Below are positions 1 to 12,820 of a DNA stretch of 64,000 nucleotides, piece by piece; the stretch's first letter is position 1; the number at the start of each line of letters is the position of its first letter. Below the pieces are notes generated by a model. It was not told where the DNA came from and ran no database searches. It saw only the letters and a program-made list of their open reading frames with translations. The stretch is taken from NCBI GenBank assembly GCA_008508345.1, contig QNGE01002721.1, positions 29,891-93,890 of the forward strand, in the 5' to 3' direction. Source of the DNA: Paragonimus westermani (taxonomy: Eukaryota > Platyhelminthes > Trematoda > Plagiorchiida > Troglotrematidae). Both the position numbers and the translations under genes were made by a program.

Positions 1-285
1 TACGGTCAAGGCCAGCACTGGGTGGATGGCGGACAGCACGAGCAGCCGGACGAGCCAACGCGCAACGGAATCGGACAAACAGACGAGGAATGGCAAGCGA
101 AAAACCCTCCGATAGAAGGCACCGGTCACGCACGTAAACCGGTTAGAAGTGCACACGACGTGTGAACGAAAACCGGGGGGTGCTGCGGGTTGGAATTGCG
201 ACTTATAAACGAGAGAGCGCGCGTTGCATGTGACTAGCGGTTTGGACAATAAAGATTGTGCTTTATTGGACGCCTTCTCGCTACA
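1..285 (+). mobile_element. 3' part of an LTR (LTR retrotransposon or solo LTR), cut by the window edge
   Basis: These bases match the reverse complement of 54349-54632 almost throughout. The copy ends with CGCTACA at 285, a CA terminus as expected for an LTR. It contains a polyadenylation signal AATAAA at 248-253 followed by a T-rich stretch, as in an R-U5 junction. The translated strand reads GQHWVDGGQHEQPDEPT, an open frame shared with the other copy. The 5' end lies left of the window, so a solo LTR cannot be told from the 3' LTR of a larger element. No pol or gag belonging to it is visible. Confidence 0.6.
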
Positions 286-529
286 ACATGAATACGTGAG
301 CAATTTACGCAACTGTTATAATACTGACATACACCGTTTGGCCGGTATGAGATCGCAAATGAGTTTTTGGAGAGCCCTTCTCTGAACGGTGTGATAAGGC
401 ATCCGATCACAGCAGTGTACTGGCTAACCCAATATCGAGCTCGAATGCAACCCGTCCATTTACATGCAGGGGGACAGTAGATGGTGTGTCTGACGCTCTG
501 TGGCTGTGATCGATTGTGGTATTGTTAGT

Positions 530-1039
530 TTACTGAATATTCACGTCCTTGTTGATTAGACTAGTCGGCCTCGAAATAGACAACTTGCAAGCATTACGTT
601 TAGAAAGACACTTTCTGAATATGACCTTTCTTCTGAAGAATCGCCAAATCGAATTTAAGTGTGGACAATCAGTCAATTTTGAGTGATATTTGCCACAAAG
701 ATAGCAACAAAAAGGTTTACGTTGGTTGGCGTGTGCCACCTGGTTTCATAGGAGAAAATTCTACAATTTCCTTGATCAAATTAGCCCGGTAGCACACACT
801 ATCACAAACTTTCTCCCACATTAGGAGTTGTCCACCTCCGGACGGCAATTGCTTACGCGCTTTTTCGTGATGAACTCCGACAGTAATTTCTTGGATAAGC
901 GTTGTTGCTTCGACAATGTGCTGTGGGACCTGTCCGTGAGCATAGTCTGAGAGAGCCGAGAGAAGTCGTGAGACAAAGTTATTGACGGATTCAGCGCGTT
1001 GTTGTATTGTATAAAATTTATTGCATGCTGTAAAAACAT
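530..1039 (-). pseudogene. Possible retroelement gag remnant with a zinc-knuckle-like motif
   Basis: Two minus-strand frames (1039-821 and 739-530), separated by stops, read like a decayed gag. The upstream one has a basic helical end (LSKKLLSEFITKKRVSNCRP). The downstream one has CYLCGKYHSKLTDC, i.e. C-x2-C-x3-H-x5-C, close to but not the canonical retroviral-type C-x2-C-x4-H-x4-C knuckle. No LTR or pol adjoins in this orientation. It could also be a chance Cys/His cluster; confidence is low. Confidence 0.28.
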
Positions 1040-1729
1040 GTCCTCTTCCTCATACGCTGTCTAGGGATTCCAGTACGGGTGATAGGTCTTGTTTGGTGTG
1101 TAATAAGTTGTCAAAGTGCCGTTGTCTTTCCTGATCTAGGTACTGACAGAGTAATTTAATTTTGAGAATGTCCCACATTCTGGTTATTACCAAGCACAGT
1201 AGGCAGGTGAACGTGATTTGTGAAAGTAGTTTTCAATTGTAACCATTATTCGACAGTAGGCTTTTCTATATTTAGGTTCCAAAATGGTGAAAATGCACTG
1301 AGAAAGTTCGCCACAATCCAATTACTTAGTGTCCGTCGCCAAATCGTTACGTTTGCCGCTTAAGAGAATGCCGATAGAATGGTAAAACAGTTTATTGCAA
1401 CACCAATGTCAGCAATATGCGCAGGTACAGCGCAGTCAGTCCAACTTGAGGCAATGTGCAGTGTGTGAAGGAGGAACATAGTGGATAGGATGACCAATCG
1501 ATCGGTCGATAGGCATGCTCGCAGCGTGTGTGGAGAAGTCGATGAGGCATTCACGTGGGCGCATCAACATGCTTCTGCACTATTTCGTATGTACCTATAT
1601 CCGAACTGTTCCAGTTGGCCATTTCCGACAGTTATGTTGACATGATCTGCCTTTCCTTCCCCAAAGTGTCACTGGGATATATTTTCATGTTCCAGCGGAT
1701 CAGACACTGGATAAGCTGCAGTTTCTGCG

Positions 1730-2035
1730 TTAATGATAAAAAGTCGTAAAATTGATTCCGTACAGTGTGATGCTGGATTCTCTGAGATCATTCCATTCGA
1801 GTGATGGTAAAGGGGGGCCCCTAGTAATGCTGTAGTAGGCTTCAGGTGAACGGGATCCTGTGTTGCAGTGTATATTCCTATGAACGGAGTAGGATCCATC
1901 CATTAAATCACCAGAGCTTACTGACCTATCTGCCCTTCGGAGAATATTATTAATATATCGTCCATAAAGTGTTGTTGGTTCGACGTGCGTAGCTAATGAA
2001 CCATCCTCAAACGTCACCATAATTTCATCAACTAA
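1730..2035 (-). pseudogene. Weak trace of a Penelope-like reverse transcriptase
   Basis: The minus-strand frame LVDEIMVTFEDGSLATHVEP then TTLYGRYINNIL resembles the stretch of Penelope RTs where 'L-A-x-x-F-M-x-x-L-E...L-Y-x-R-Y-h-D-D-h' is found. The two catalytic Asp residues would be Asn-Asn, which would make it dead. About 40 codons later a frame change gives SVHRNIHCNTG, near the family 'h-Y-R-K-x-T-x-T' segment. Each match is short, so this is suggestive only. Confidence 0.25.
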
Positions 2036-2734
2036 TAATGGGTTCAGTGTTGACCTTACCGTTATTCAGTTAGTTGGTTAGCATAATCAACCGGAAACAT
2101 GAGCCTAATATAACTAAACGATGAAACGACTTCTTCATTATTCTACTCACATTTCTGCACTCATAACGACTTTATGAGTGTTCATCAAAAGACAAATATT
2201 TCAAAGTGAAACATTCGAAAGTAGAGAGGTAACCATAACCGAGAAAGTTGTTTTCCCTAGTATGCCTCGCCAATCCACGTTACCAGCAAATTCGAGCGAA
2301 CTTTTCGAGTTGTGAACTGCTACCTTTCTCCTCACCAGCTCTAAACACTCGGCTGGCCATTTTCCCATTGTGTGATTTGGGAAATTATCCATATCCCTTA
2401 TCGGTTGCAAAGCTACTCTGCTTTTGTGAGGACATAACAGATCGTGGTAGTGACCAAGCCATTGCTAGATCGCAAATGTGGGTTGAAATTATTATTGATA
2501 TTATCATCTGCGAAATCAACACATCAGTGACTCACGCTTATGCTTATCGACAGTAAAACTATGGAGGAAACGATAAGCAGAAGAAGGAGAAGGAATGGGA
2601 TCGGAATACTAAAAAGCTTCTATGTCTGAACTCAAACTTCTAACATTAAGCTATCTGCAGATTGGGACGAACAATCGAGCTATAAGTGCAAGTATGGTAT
2701 CACTGGGAAGTCGGTTAGTCCAATTTGGGCTTCC

Positions 2735-3070
2735 ACCAACTCCTCTCATTAATTGCAATTACTCTACGGACGAAACAGCCAAATCACAACAGCGTTCACG
2801 TCACTGAACCCATTATCTGTCCCCACCCACCGACGGTGGGTGTTGCGAGGACGGTTGCCCGGAAGCTAACTCAACCCACAGCTGCTAACCCTGTGGTAAT
2901 TAACTTTATTTCTGTACTCCATGTCATCACTTGCCCATCTCTCACTCAGTTGGGCGGGACATCGATAAAATATGCTAAGTGCCACAGTTATCTAGCTGGC
3001 CTGTCTTGTTGATTGCTGTATCCCGCGCATCCTATGACAGTCACTAGGGCATCGCAACGAGTAGATCATG
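2735..3070 (+). repeat. Interspersed repeat family A, copy 1
   Basis: This stretch shares a GTTCACGTCACTGAACCC block with the copy near 56590, and the segment GGTAATTAACTT... through CATCGATAAAATATG...AGCTGGCCTGTCTTG with 25975-26080. The short open frame at 2725-3012 is therefore repeat sequence, not a gene. No transposase or RT motif is seen. The family is scattered through introns in one orientation. Confidence 0.55.
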
Positions 3071-3479
3071 CAGCTGCCGTATCATGAATGTAGAAGGCAG
3101 GTGCGGTTAGACGGCAGTAGCGCATTGTAGACTGGAGGTCAAATGTGCGGTAGAAATTGTGGGCAACGTCCAGCGGGCACGGCTGCAAGGCGAGGCGTTA
3201 GGCTGCACAATGCCAACACACGAGTTTAAGCAGTTTATAGCTTGTCTGATCAGGGCAGTCGCGTGACAAATCCAATCGGGCGTAGACGAGCACAAGCGGT
3301 GGGCGCGCTGGCGTGTCATGGACGGTGAATCGTAAACGGGTCTGCCACAAGCACGCGCACGTAGTCTGCATGCGTAAACACAGCAGGACACAACGCTGAC
3401 CATCTAAGTGTAGACGTTGTTGAATTTCGGGCGAAAGAGGTCGCTTGATGCTGATGTCCTAACCTCAGTTGTCTACCTG

Positions 3480-3860
3480 TTGATGTGACTGGATTCAGGT
3501 GGTTTAACACAGACATCGATAGCCACATATGATGACGGTTCATGCTTCTTCTTTTTCAAGTTTCGCATCTGTAAAGTAGTGCGGCTGCTGTACACGCTGC
3601 CCACAGCTTCAGAGTGTTTCCTCCAATCCGCCAGAGTTGATGTAGATTAGTGAATTCCTCTTTAACCTTGGAGACTTGAATGTCTACTTCATCCCCTGTA
3701 TTTCTGACGCTGCTGGAACTTCGCAAGTACACAAATCCGGCAACAGTCACGAAGATAGAATCTACGTAACCATTGCAGCCTTGTAAAAGAACTTCGCACA
3801 TTGAGGCTGCGATGTGCACTCCCAAATATTCGTAAAACAGCAACACTTTCTCCAGCGTGG
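3480..3860 (-). pseudogene. RTE-clade (SR2-like) LINE reverse transcriptase fragment
   Basis: The minus strand encodes YLGVHIAASMCEVLLQGCNG, then FVYLRSSSSVRNTGDEVDIQ, then LHQLWR and LLYRCET. This follows the RT 3' region of Schistosoma SR2-type elements: 'Y-G-h-x-x-x-x-x-K-C-x-V-L-L', 'F-x-Y-L-G-S-x-x-S-x-x-G...D-E-h', 'A-x-x-x-L-x-x-L-W-R', 'L-L-Y-x-C-E-T'. The catalytic part is absent and the frame closes soon after CET, so it is a dead fragment. A trace of the following 'L-S-V-F-x-H' segment may continue to about 3480. Confidence 0.6.
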
Positions 3861-4223
3861 CCAGTACCAGTCAGTCTTTAAACGGTTAGGAAGTCTACGT
3901 CGGCATTTCGTGGGCGCCGGAAACAATGCTGTATTGTTTCGTCGACAAAACTGAACATAAAAGAGAAAATAAACAACCGTATTGAACACTGCCTTTGATG
4001 CTGAAGCTGTTGAACAGTACACCGCAGACAAAAACCTGAGCCGAAGTGTGGGCATAGAGCAACGGCCGTGGAATGTTATATGTTAAGTAACTTTGTGTCA
4101 ACTAATGGCTTGTTTGCAAGCATTCCTTATATTGGAGATTTTATTGTCACAAACTGCAGTAGGTTAATGTGTTCGTACGTATACCGCCTTGACGAGGATT
4201 TATTTCACTTTTTTTTGTTTTAG

Positions 4224-4352
4224 GGCTTCCTATCTTCGGATGATGTGCACATTTTTTTGATGACCGCATTCAAGAATCAAAGAACTAACCCAATGTTCTT
4301 GATTTTGGCCACTTTCATCGTGTACGTGTTGAACAACCAGGAAACAGAGGAT
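4224..4352 (+). CDS. NBEAL-like exon 1 of the window (phase 0 to 0)
   Basis: A 129-nt exon of 43 codons, residues 1-43 of the joined reading. It follows a strong acceptor (long T tract, then TAG at 4221-4223) and ends at a GTGAGT donor at 4353. It encodes a hydrophobic helical segment including FLMTAFKNQRTNPMFLILAT. It has no recognisable domain by itself. Its place in the gene rests on good splice sites and on its phase-0 end fitting the phase-0 start of the next exon, 8.4 kb away. Because both ends are phase 0, exon skipping would keep the frame. It does not begin with a supported ATG, so earlier coding exons probably lie to the left of the window. Confidence 0.55.
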
Positions 4353-7300
4353 GTGAGTTGGCGAATCAGTTGATTTTGCTCTTCCCGATTTTATAAAGCC
4401 TTTTACGGATTGGAGTACCTAGTGTACTTGAAGCTTCACAGTTTTAGTACGAATAGTCTACTTTTTCGATCGCCACCTTATAGTCCATGTCAACAATGCA
4501 GTTTTCGGTTGGCACTGTGCGACAATCGGTGTGTCGCAGTGTTCCATTTTAAGACCGATTTTCATTTTATTATTACCCGTAACGCCACAGTTTGTCAGTT
4601 TTCCTTTATTATAACATGTTGATGATATTAGAATTTGGCATATTTTGGTCGTATGATAAAAAATAAGGGGCTGTTAAAAACGCTTTAACAGTTTACGAAC
4701 CTCGGTTACAGACAACCGGCTCTTTCTCAGTCTGGCCGAAAGTAAAGCGATGCTCGTAGCACGAGCGTCATTATCAACAGACAGCGTCTTCAGCCAAAAG
4801 TGTCATCTGTCCTTTGGGCTCCGGCGGAACGGTCAGGATCGTCCTACTTATGCATGTTTCACTGTCAGAGCTTCGGAGCTTCGAATCCGAAGTATATACT
4901 GATCAACGGATTCTTTCTTCCAGCACAACTTATCGCTCACAAACGAGACGCAACACTGCCAGCGGTGAATTGGCACTTGTAAGACCCATCCAAGCGGACG
5001 AAGTCTGTTAAACGAGACCATTATGCTTAGAGGTCGACACTATCGCAGTGTTCCTACCACTCGCCACTATTGTTTCGACAAGACCGGTGGTCGAAAACAG
5101 ACGTTCTGTGACTAGCATCTGTGTTAATGGGCCGGGCTTATTAGCCGGATGGGAAGACCGCTAGTACGGTAACATTGTACACTTGTTTTTTTTTTGCTGA
5201 GAGGCAGCTTTTAACGCCGCCACAGTTGGTTTGGGTTGACAAACGTCATAGGAACTTTAATTATATGATGTGTGATATAATCAGGCAGTCCGCTGATGTA
5301 ATCCGTAAGGTACGGGAACTTCTCGACCACCTATAAAGGCTCTCCATCAAGAGTGAAAACGTGCGCAGAATCCCGACACTTTTGCGTCGGCACCTTTCAC
5401 TTAGAGGATCCACCGATTGTGTCAAGCTAACGAACAGAAGCCCCTAATTTGTCTATGGAGTTCGGAGCTTCTCTTTACTTCACGCTTCTAATCGTGCAGT
5501 CTAGTACCTAAGAGCATCCCCACACCATCATGTTTGCGATATGTCATGAGGCGTTAAAGATCCCGCCTGCCGCAAAATTGAATACGAAACGAGAATTTGT
5601 GTGACTCAGTCACTTGAGATGCTGACATCCGTGATTAAATGCCCTAAACTCTACGAAGCTCAACGCTGTGGCACTAAACTGCTTTTACTATGCTGACTTA
5701 CCTTTTGGGTACACCATCCTGTGATGAGCAGCGCCAGGGTGTAACGGTATCAACTGAACAATGTGTCCTCTTAATGTCGTTTTTTTCTGTGAAACTAGCG
5801 GCAGATCGTCACAGCGTGCTTGGTATAATCACGGCCAGGATGAAATACAGCTTTCGCCTGGTCAATATGCCACTAACATGTTAGGCTTTATTTACGAATT
5901 ACAGTAGCACGTTTTGTGAAGTGGGACTCAAACTAACCTCTCTATGAATTGCATGTGGAGTGCTTGAACCCCTTTTGAAATGATGTTAGCCAACACCGGC
6001 CATTCGGAAGGATTTCAACGACGCGAAGTTTCCGGGGTTGAGCCGTCAACTCTTTGATTGTGGTTAAACCTCATCTACAAAAAGAATCCGGGAGAGTTGG
6101 TTTGACCCGGACACATCGTGACATCTGAAGAACTTGTTCTCAATTAAGACTTCTGCTCCCGAAGGCAGAAGTACGTTCACGGGACAATAAACAGAGGATG
6201 TGCCGGAGGTTCAGTTAACGACATGGATGACATGAATGACCAGTTGAACTGTTGTTGGTATTGTTTAGCCCAAATTTCTAAGTGGTGTGACGGGTTATAG
6301 ACAAACTCGCCACTGCCATTGCAGATAATCTTATCCACACCTGACATTCCGGTGCCCATCTCCAGAGTAAGACAGGAAAGATTTCGAGAGTTCCAGATGG
6401 CAATTGACTGAATTTTCTGGGGTCAAAAAGATTTGGGTTTCGCCCACGAGTAGTGAACTATTATGGCGAGCCTCAAGAGGTTCAACTAATTACAGATAAA
6501 TCAGACGGTTGATAAACGGACGAACAGTAATGTAATACTTAATATTGCCACAGTTATGCATTATAAGTATGTGCCCTAAGAACTCCGATATCGCAGAGTT
6601 GCAGAGATCCCAGGTTTCAGGTAGGTGCGCTACAGTAGCTGTCGGTCGCTTGTGTCCGTGCTAGTCCATCTACATAACTGTGTTTGACGAAGAAGTTACC
6701 TCTTACTGAAACACACAACAAACTTGTCACAAAACGGTGTGCGGTCGAAATTTAGACAGATGCCCTAGATTGACTTACGGTGTTGAAAGTTCTCAAGCGA
6801 GCTAACAGCTGATGCTATGTGATCACTTTGGCGATGAAGGTCATCAGGTGACGCACTGACAGCTAATGCACCCGAAATAAGTTCGCGTCGAAACCGAACT
6901 ATTGTCAACATGGCTTCAAGGAACGTTCACCATGAGAGTGCTGGTCATATGAGTCGCATCCATCAACGCCTGATTTGTCAACCTGGGCCTTCGAGTTTTC
7001 AGTCAGTGTTGCAATGTCAGTGCTTCACGCGACATGCTGAAAGTTAGTGATAAAAATATTCTTTGGCTGCACCTGGACTACAGTTTGCAGAGATCTTGGC
7101 CACAATAACAAGCAGGTAGCGTTTGGGACGAGCTTCTCTTGGCATCTTAACGGTACATTTAGCTATGACAACGCAAAGGCAGCGTTCCCTGATAAGTAGT
7201 TTAGCAGATTGCAGAGTTTAGAGGAGTTCACTTGCGAAAAATTTGAACTTCGGATGGATTTGAAGGGACAAAATACCATACCATTCATCAGTAGTGCAAT

Positions 7301-10300
7301 TTCCACGCTCAGCAGAAAGGTTGGTGAATTTCAGCTTGAACCGATTTAGAAATCCTGCTGAATAATTCGGTGTATTCCATAATACGGTGGAGTTGATGGG
7401 TAATTGGCTCTAAATGTGCAATTCCTGAGCTTCCCACGTGGATTCGTTGCTCATCTGGTATGGCATCTACCGCGTTTGAGCTTGGTTTTTTTGTCGCGAG
7501 TTCCCGTCCAACCGAGGTCCAAATTTCCTGCAGCTGAGTCTCCTTTAAATTTCAACACCGGATTGACCAGTAACGGGAGCCACAGAGTCCCCAGGTAAGT
7601 ACAGATTGTACTGGCATTGCGAATCGGCCGATGGGAATTGAAGGTGTATACTGCGTTACAATCCTTCAGCTGGGTTTTGACAAGGCTGCTGCGAAGCTCG
7701 TAGCTTTCATGCAAAAGCTCTTCCTTGTTCTCTCTGCATATTCGTTGGAATACTGGAAGTGGCAGATTGAAATTGTGTCAGAGGAGCAGAGATGTTACCA
7801 GAAAGGCAAATTTTTCATCTTGGTGGTGTGCGCACCTTCTCGTCGGATGTGATTTCCCTCACGAGGTGCAAACAAGGTGAGTAGCCTGTGCGTTTTTGAA
7901 AGCAGATTATGGACTCACCAGAGTTAATAATTATAGTGCAATCAGCGTACCTTTGGGTTGCTCATTTTTAAAAGGTGGTTGACTTGGGCCTCCCGGAGCC
8001 TTTGGTTTATAAAGTTAATTTGAAAAGTAGTGGAATGATGCGCGGAATTCACAGACCATTAAAGACCGGCTGGTTCATATGTCCTTCTCATAGAGCCCGT
8101 CTATCCAGAATGCATTAAGTTGCGACAGAAGCATCGCGATATTCTGAAGGCGAGTTTGCTGTTGCAGATAAGCCTTTTCGGGATATCGGAGACCTGTAGG
8201 TTCGTTGTAGCATCTGCCTCTTGCGGCCGGAAGCCCGGGACCTAACTGTGGCATCCGCCCTTCAAATGAAGCCCAGCTTTTCAGGTTGTCCGACATACCT
8301 TTCATACCTGCTGTAGCCGGCGACCACTACGCTGATTCGTGCATCGTTTCAGGAACGATTTTATGGCAAGCGGCGACCGAGGAGTTCGGCGTCAGTTATG
8401 GTCGGTATTCTGTCCGGATGGTCATATGCTCCAGTTGAGGCTTTGAAAATCTGCTTAACAGTGACATTCGGGAGGTTGTAGTATCCCAGGACCGGGCTAC
8501 TAGCCCTAAATTCACTAGCTCTGTTAGTACTACAGCTAACACTCTTGGAGTGCTTTTTAGTCCGCATTTAACGTTCATGTAAAAGGCTACTCTTTAATCC
8601 GCAACCTGTAGATGCGCCCGGCGGTTGACCGTTAACGAGATCTAAAAAAGATGGTTTCAAATGATCGTAGCTGGCCTGTCAACTGAACATCAGAGGCTAA
8701 GAAAACAAGCTGGACAATCGTTTTGTTCAATAGCCTATTTGGGTAATTCCGCTTAGATAGATTTTCGAACGAGCTCACTCAGGTGTTACAGCCTTAGCTT
8801 CGAGTAAATGTTAAAGCATGCCGTGAAGGACATTGTTCGTGAGGTACTACAACGAACAGGCATAAAGCAGGTTACGACGCCTCGTTCAATACACTATTCA
8901 GGTAGGATACCTGAGCTGGGACAGTTCCTGGTGCACTGTAGAGAATTCTTTCTTGATTTATGTACTACTCCATTAATCTCTTTGCTATTCAAAACAATCC
9001 TTTTCCGGGAACCTCATTAAGGATAAGACGCCAAATTGGCCGTCTGGCTCACAGAGAATACTTTTTCGGAATATGAGTGTTTCTTACCTGGAGCGATCTA
9101 CTAGAGTATGTTGTAGTGGCGTCATTGGCAGTCGAATTCAAAGGCAGACTCAACACACATTCAAGACACCAGGCTGAGCTTTAGACAGCGTGATTATCGG
9201 ATTAGTTGTGATAGAGGGGGGATACGTGCGATTTCTCACTGGTGCTCTCAACCGGCTGTTGTTTATTATATGCTGTAGTACGTTTGTATTAGGGTTGATA
9301 GACTATGGTTGAGCTTCTGGTATTTCCTTGACTTTTCTCACTCACACTCTTACTACTGTCGGCCCTTGAAGCCTGAAAAAATCTGCCAGCTATTATTTTC
9401 ATGTGAAACCTTTGAAAGCAGATTTTCTCACAAATGAGCATTATTAACTTCCTTCCAGAAAATTTCTTAGGAATCCTATGGACCTGAATGGTGGTTGTCC
9501 ACATTGTTTGCAGGTTTTTGATGGCGTGGATGCGGTGCAGATAGGAGTGATGTTGCCCTTGAAAGGTCAACTTATCCTAAGCACACGACAATGTACGGAG
9601 AGTTTAGAAACATTTGCTGTGAAAATCCGTGAATAAACAACGGCCTCGGCGTCGTCCTCATCGATAGCGCCATACCAAAAATACACATATAGTGGTCTTA
9701 AATTGAAGAGATCCACCAGACCGAGATAAGATGTTCTTCTGATAGTGGAACTGCTTCTAGAGTAAGGTCAAGCATCCTCAGTATAAAGTAACAGAAAAAT
9801 ACCGTAAGTATGAGTTGTTAGTTTGTTAATCGATCCACCGTTGTTTGCTTCTTTCAAAGTATTGTGTGATTCTTAGCTTACTTGTACTCCGTGTATGATA
9901 TTGTAAATATTCGTAACTACTGAATTGTCTCTTCAACCCATTTAACAGGGCAATCAATGCGCCCTAATTCGACTTCGACATCATCTGTATTGTCATCGCT
10001 GTTAGGATTGTCTTTCCATCTGTTTATGAACTTGATTCGTTGTGTCAATCTTGTCTTCTTCCACGTGCTCATTGTGTGCAACTCATGGTGCTGTTGCTAC
10101 GCCGATTCATAAAATCACTCATAAAGCTTTGGGACTGACATCAGTATACAAAAATGTGTAGGGGCCGCATCAGTAACAGATACCAATTGTCGTCCGGAGT
10201 TACTGTTGAATTAAGATAAAATTTTCAGGACAATTTTCATATCGGCCGTCGGTGTACTTGAGGCAGAGCGTTCCCTTGGTAGAGCTAATCTGTCTGAGAG

Positions 10301-12744
10301 GTTTGCAATGGCAGGGCTCCGCACCCGAATGGGAATTTTGTCCTTGAACGGGTTGTCGTTTAAGAAGGATCATCGTGCGTGCATGCAAACTCACTGACTA
10401 AAGTTGATGCACACTCTCTCCGAGAAAGCACTGAATTGTTGCCTCTTGGTGGTTTGGTTTTACTCCGACAGAATCTCTTTCTCCATCACTGTTGTAGTTT
10501 CAAGACTAGTAGAGAAGAGCGAATTACCTAAACTCGATTGCAAGAACCGTCGAAATGATGTTGAAACTAGAAGTATTTTGCCCTGAGTGTTCCATTCTTT
10601 AATCACATCATTTTACAAAGCTGTTAGTAAAACCATGAAATTAATTATCCACAAATGAAGCACAGCCGACTAATGTGCCCGCATCGGTGCACCAAGTATG
10701 TTCACGCGTTGAACGTATTTGGTGTTTCTAACACTTGAAGGATTGAGATCCGACATTTTCCCCCTTGTCTGACATTTTACAAAAGATATCAGAAGTGGTT
10801 GGCTCACCAGACAGAACATTGTAATCCAACAAGACGGAAAAGGTACCTATTTATGCTTTATGGACAAAATTGTATGGAGGTATCATGCGTGAGTGAGCCT
10901 CTGATTAGTAGACTAACAAGCAGTATGGTGGCAAACATCAAATCGGACCCGAAGTCTGTATTTGGTATTTTACATTAACTCGGAATAAGCGGGGCTTCAA
11001 GCTTTTGTGCACATACCGACCTAATTACATGCATGATTGGTGTCATTTTTATACACATTTATCTGACACAGGAAGTAACTACTGTGTACTAGTGCACCAG
11101 TATGTGTAGCGCCTAGTGGCTTGCGCTGCTTGTGGTTTGATTCACAACTAACTTGATTGTACACTCAAGGGAATGAGTCCAGAAAACTCATGAATGGCAG
11201 TATTTGTTCCACTGCCATCCCAGACTGGTTATTGAAAAGAAGGGCTGAGGTTAAAATCCTGTCTGTACGGAGTACAAGGAGACTCACCAAAAGAAGTTCA
11301 AAGGTGAAGATATAGTGAACTTGAGGAACCTAGATTGCGTAACAGAAGACAATGGTTGTGGCTGCATCCCAGTTCTCGATGATATCAGGTTGAGCACCTA
11401 TGAACATAGTTCCAAATGTAAGAATAAATGCTAGTGCATTTTATGTATAACAGAAAAGTTGGATGAGCCACGAATTTTGTGACGGACCCAGGGAAGACAA
11501 ATTAAAGCATAGGGTTAACTGATAAGAATGGTCGAAAACCATCTGAGATTAGATAATCCACCAGTGAGGAAACTTTCAACACGTTAGAAGGATACACTCG
11601 AGTCGACTTACCTACACCCAACTTACTCCGTTTTTATTTTTACTGACGGTTCACTGAGGGTGCGTTAATAATTCATCGGTGAAAGACGACCATATTTGTC
11701 ACGGCATCATGACTTTACTTTAACGTTACTAACAACCCCGACAGTCCTCTTGCCGCGCTTAAATCCACACTCAACGACTGGTTGTTCGAAGGGATCTGTA
11801 ACCAGAGGTGGTATCGCGCTTTTCATGAAGTCCGTTTATGAGCTACTTCCTCTCACCATCTGTAGATGGGGAGTGAAACTAACGTTAGGTTGGCGCAGCT
11901 TGTGAAAGCCAACAGCTACTTCATACACCAACTGGTTTGGTAGCCACTCTTTCTCCATTATGCACACATATCATGGCCATCAAGGTTGGGTGGGTGTTAA
12001 TACGGTTTTGCCAATACACACCTATCCAAGTGCCTTGATGTTCCAGACCACCCCGACCACTGAATATCAAGGATAAGCGAAATACTCTCTTGGTCAAAGC
12101 GCAAAGTAACCTCCTGTTTCCTTGATGCGTTATCCACAGTTGACTATTTTATAGAGGCACAGATAAGCCAGAGAAGAGGAGTTTTGATATGGTTAACCCG
12201 AATTGTCTTTCAGGGCGTTTGAGCGCAGCCTTAATTGCTGGAACACCCTGTCACTGATATTTAACGTACAAAATGGAGGATAGAATTCAGCGGTACACGG
12301 AGTAATTGATTATGTTTCAATCACGTTGAATATCCTGCACATTGTTTATAATTTGTTGGCTAGCTCAGCACAAACAGTCGAAGTGAACATGTGTTCAGTA
12401 ACACAATTTTCAATCCACTCAGTTGCAGAATGGCCCAAAACACGTTACTGCATGGTATTAGATCGCATCTTAGGCAGACAACCAGATTTCCATCGATTGT
12501 TGAGAGAGTAACGGTTGAGCCGATTACTCCTGAATTACGTAACTGATAACAGCACCGTTGCCTTTCCTTTGAATGTGTGAATGAGAACACGAATGAGTGA
12601 AGGATGGCGTGCCTTTTGCAATTTCCAGTCGTCAGAGCTCCATTTGCTAACGTTTCTGTTAGTGACATAACCCAGTTTTGCCATTGCCAGATTATATATG
12701 GATTCCTTTCGTTTGATCTTTGACTCATGTTATTGTTCTTTCAG
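4353..12744. other. Intron 1 (8.4 kb)
   Basis: GTGAGT to TTTCAG. It holds a possible gypsy RT remnant at 7631-7880 (listed separately). Elsewhere only short open frames with no motif are seen, including 5690-5884 (+) and overlapping minus frames at 8075-8578. Nothing else supported. Confidence 0.5.
7631..7880 (+). pseudogene. Possible Ty3/gypsy reverse-transcriptase remnant
   Basis: The + frame KLFLVLSAYSLEYWKWQIEI then VSEEQ resembles the gypsy RT segment 'x-h-F-S-x-L-D-x-x-S-G-Y-W-Q-I-x-h-x-x-E-D-x-x-K-T-A-F'. The catalytic Asp would be Ser here. The following VCAPSRR might be a shifted remnant of 'N-A-P-x-x-F-Q-R'. Flanking frames are broken, so it is not functional. One domain block only; could be coincidence. 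Confidence 0.35.
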
Positions 12745-12820
12745 AATAAAATAGAACCCATTGTGGAGCGCATTTGTTTGGCATTGGAATCGCGCGATTT
12801 TCTCACACATGTGGAGTTTT
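12745..12820 (+). CDS. NBEAL-like exon 2 (phase 0 to 1)
   Basis: A 76-nt exon bounded by a TTGTTCTTTCAG acceptor and a GTAAGT donor at 12821. It codes for an amphipathic helix (NKIEPIVERICLALESRDF, residues about 44-68), typical of helical-repeat proteins but not diagnostic. The single leftover T completes a Leu codon with the first two bases of exon 3, a junction that works in phase. Introns of 8.4 kb and 6.8 kb flank it. Short exons like this are easily missed by ab initio gene finders. Confidence 0.6.

Larger units (their letters stand above)
286..4223. other. Left flank before the first supported exon
   Basis: Apart from the LTR end, the gag-like and RT-like remnants and repeat A noted separately, I see no exon with supported splice sites here. 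The segment 3100-3480 has open frames on the minus strand that carry no recognised motif and may be further decayed retroelement. Either an upstream intron of the NBEAL-like gene or its 5' flank; the lack of an ATG exon favours intron. Confidence 0.4.

Noticed and set aside
5690..5884. Gypsy RT remnant around MKYSFRLVNMPLT
   Set aside because: Only a faint likeness to the family 'Y-x-F-x-x-M-P-F-G-L' block, with no supporting motif before or after.
12360..12728. 122-codon minus-strand frame in intron 1
   Set aside because: No domain or motif, no splice signals, and it ends just before the acceptor of exon 2 on the other strand; probably chance or repeat-derived.
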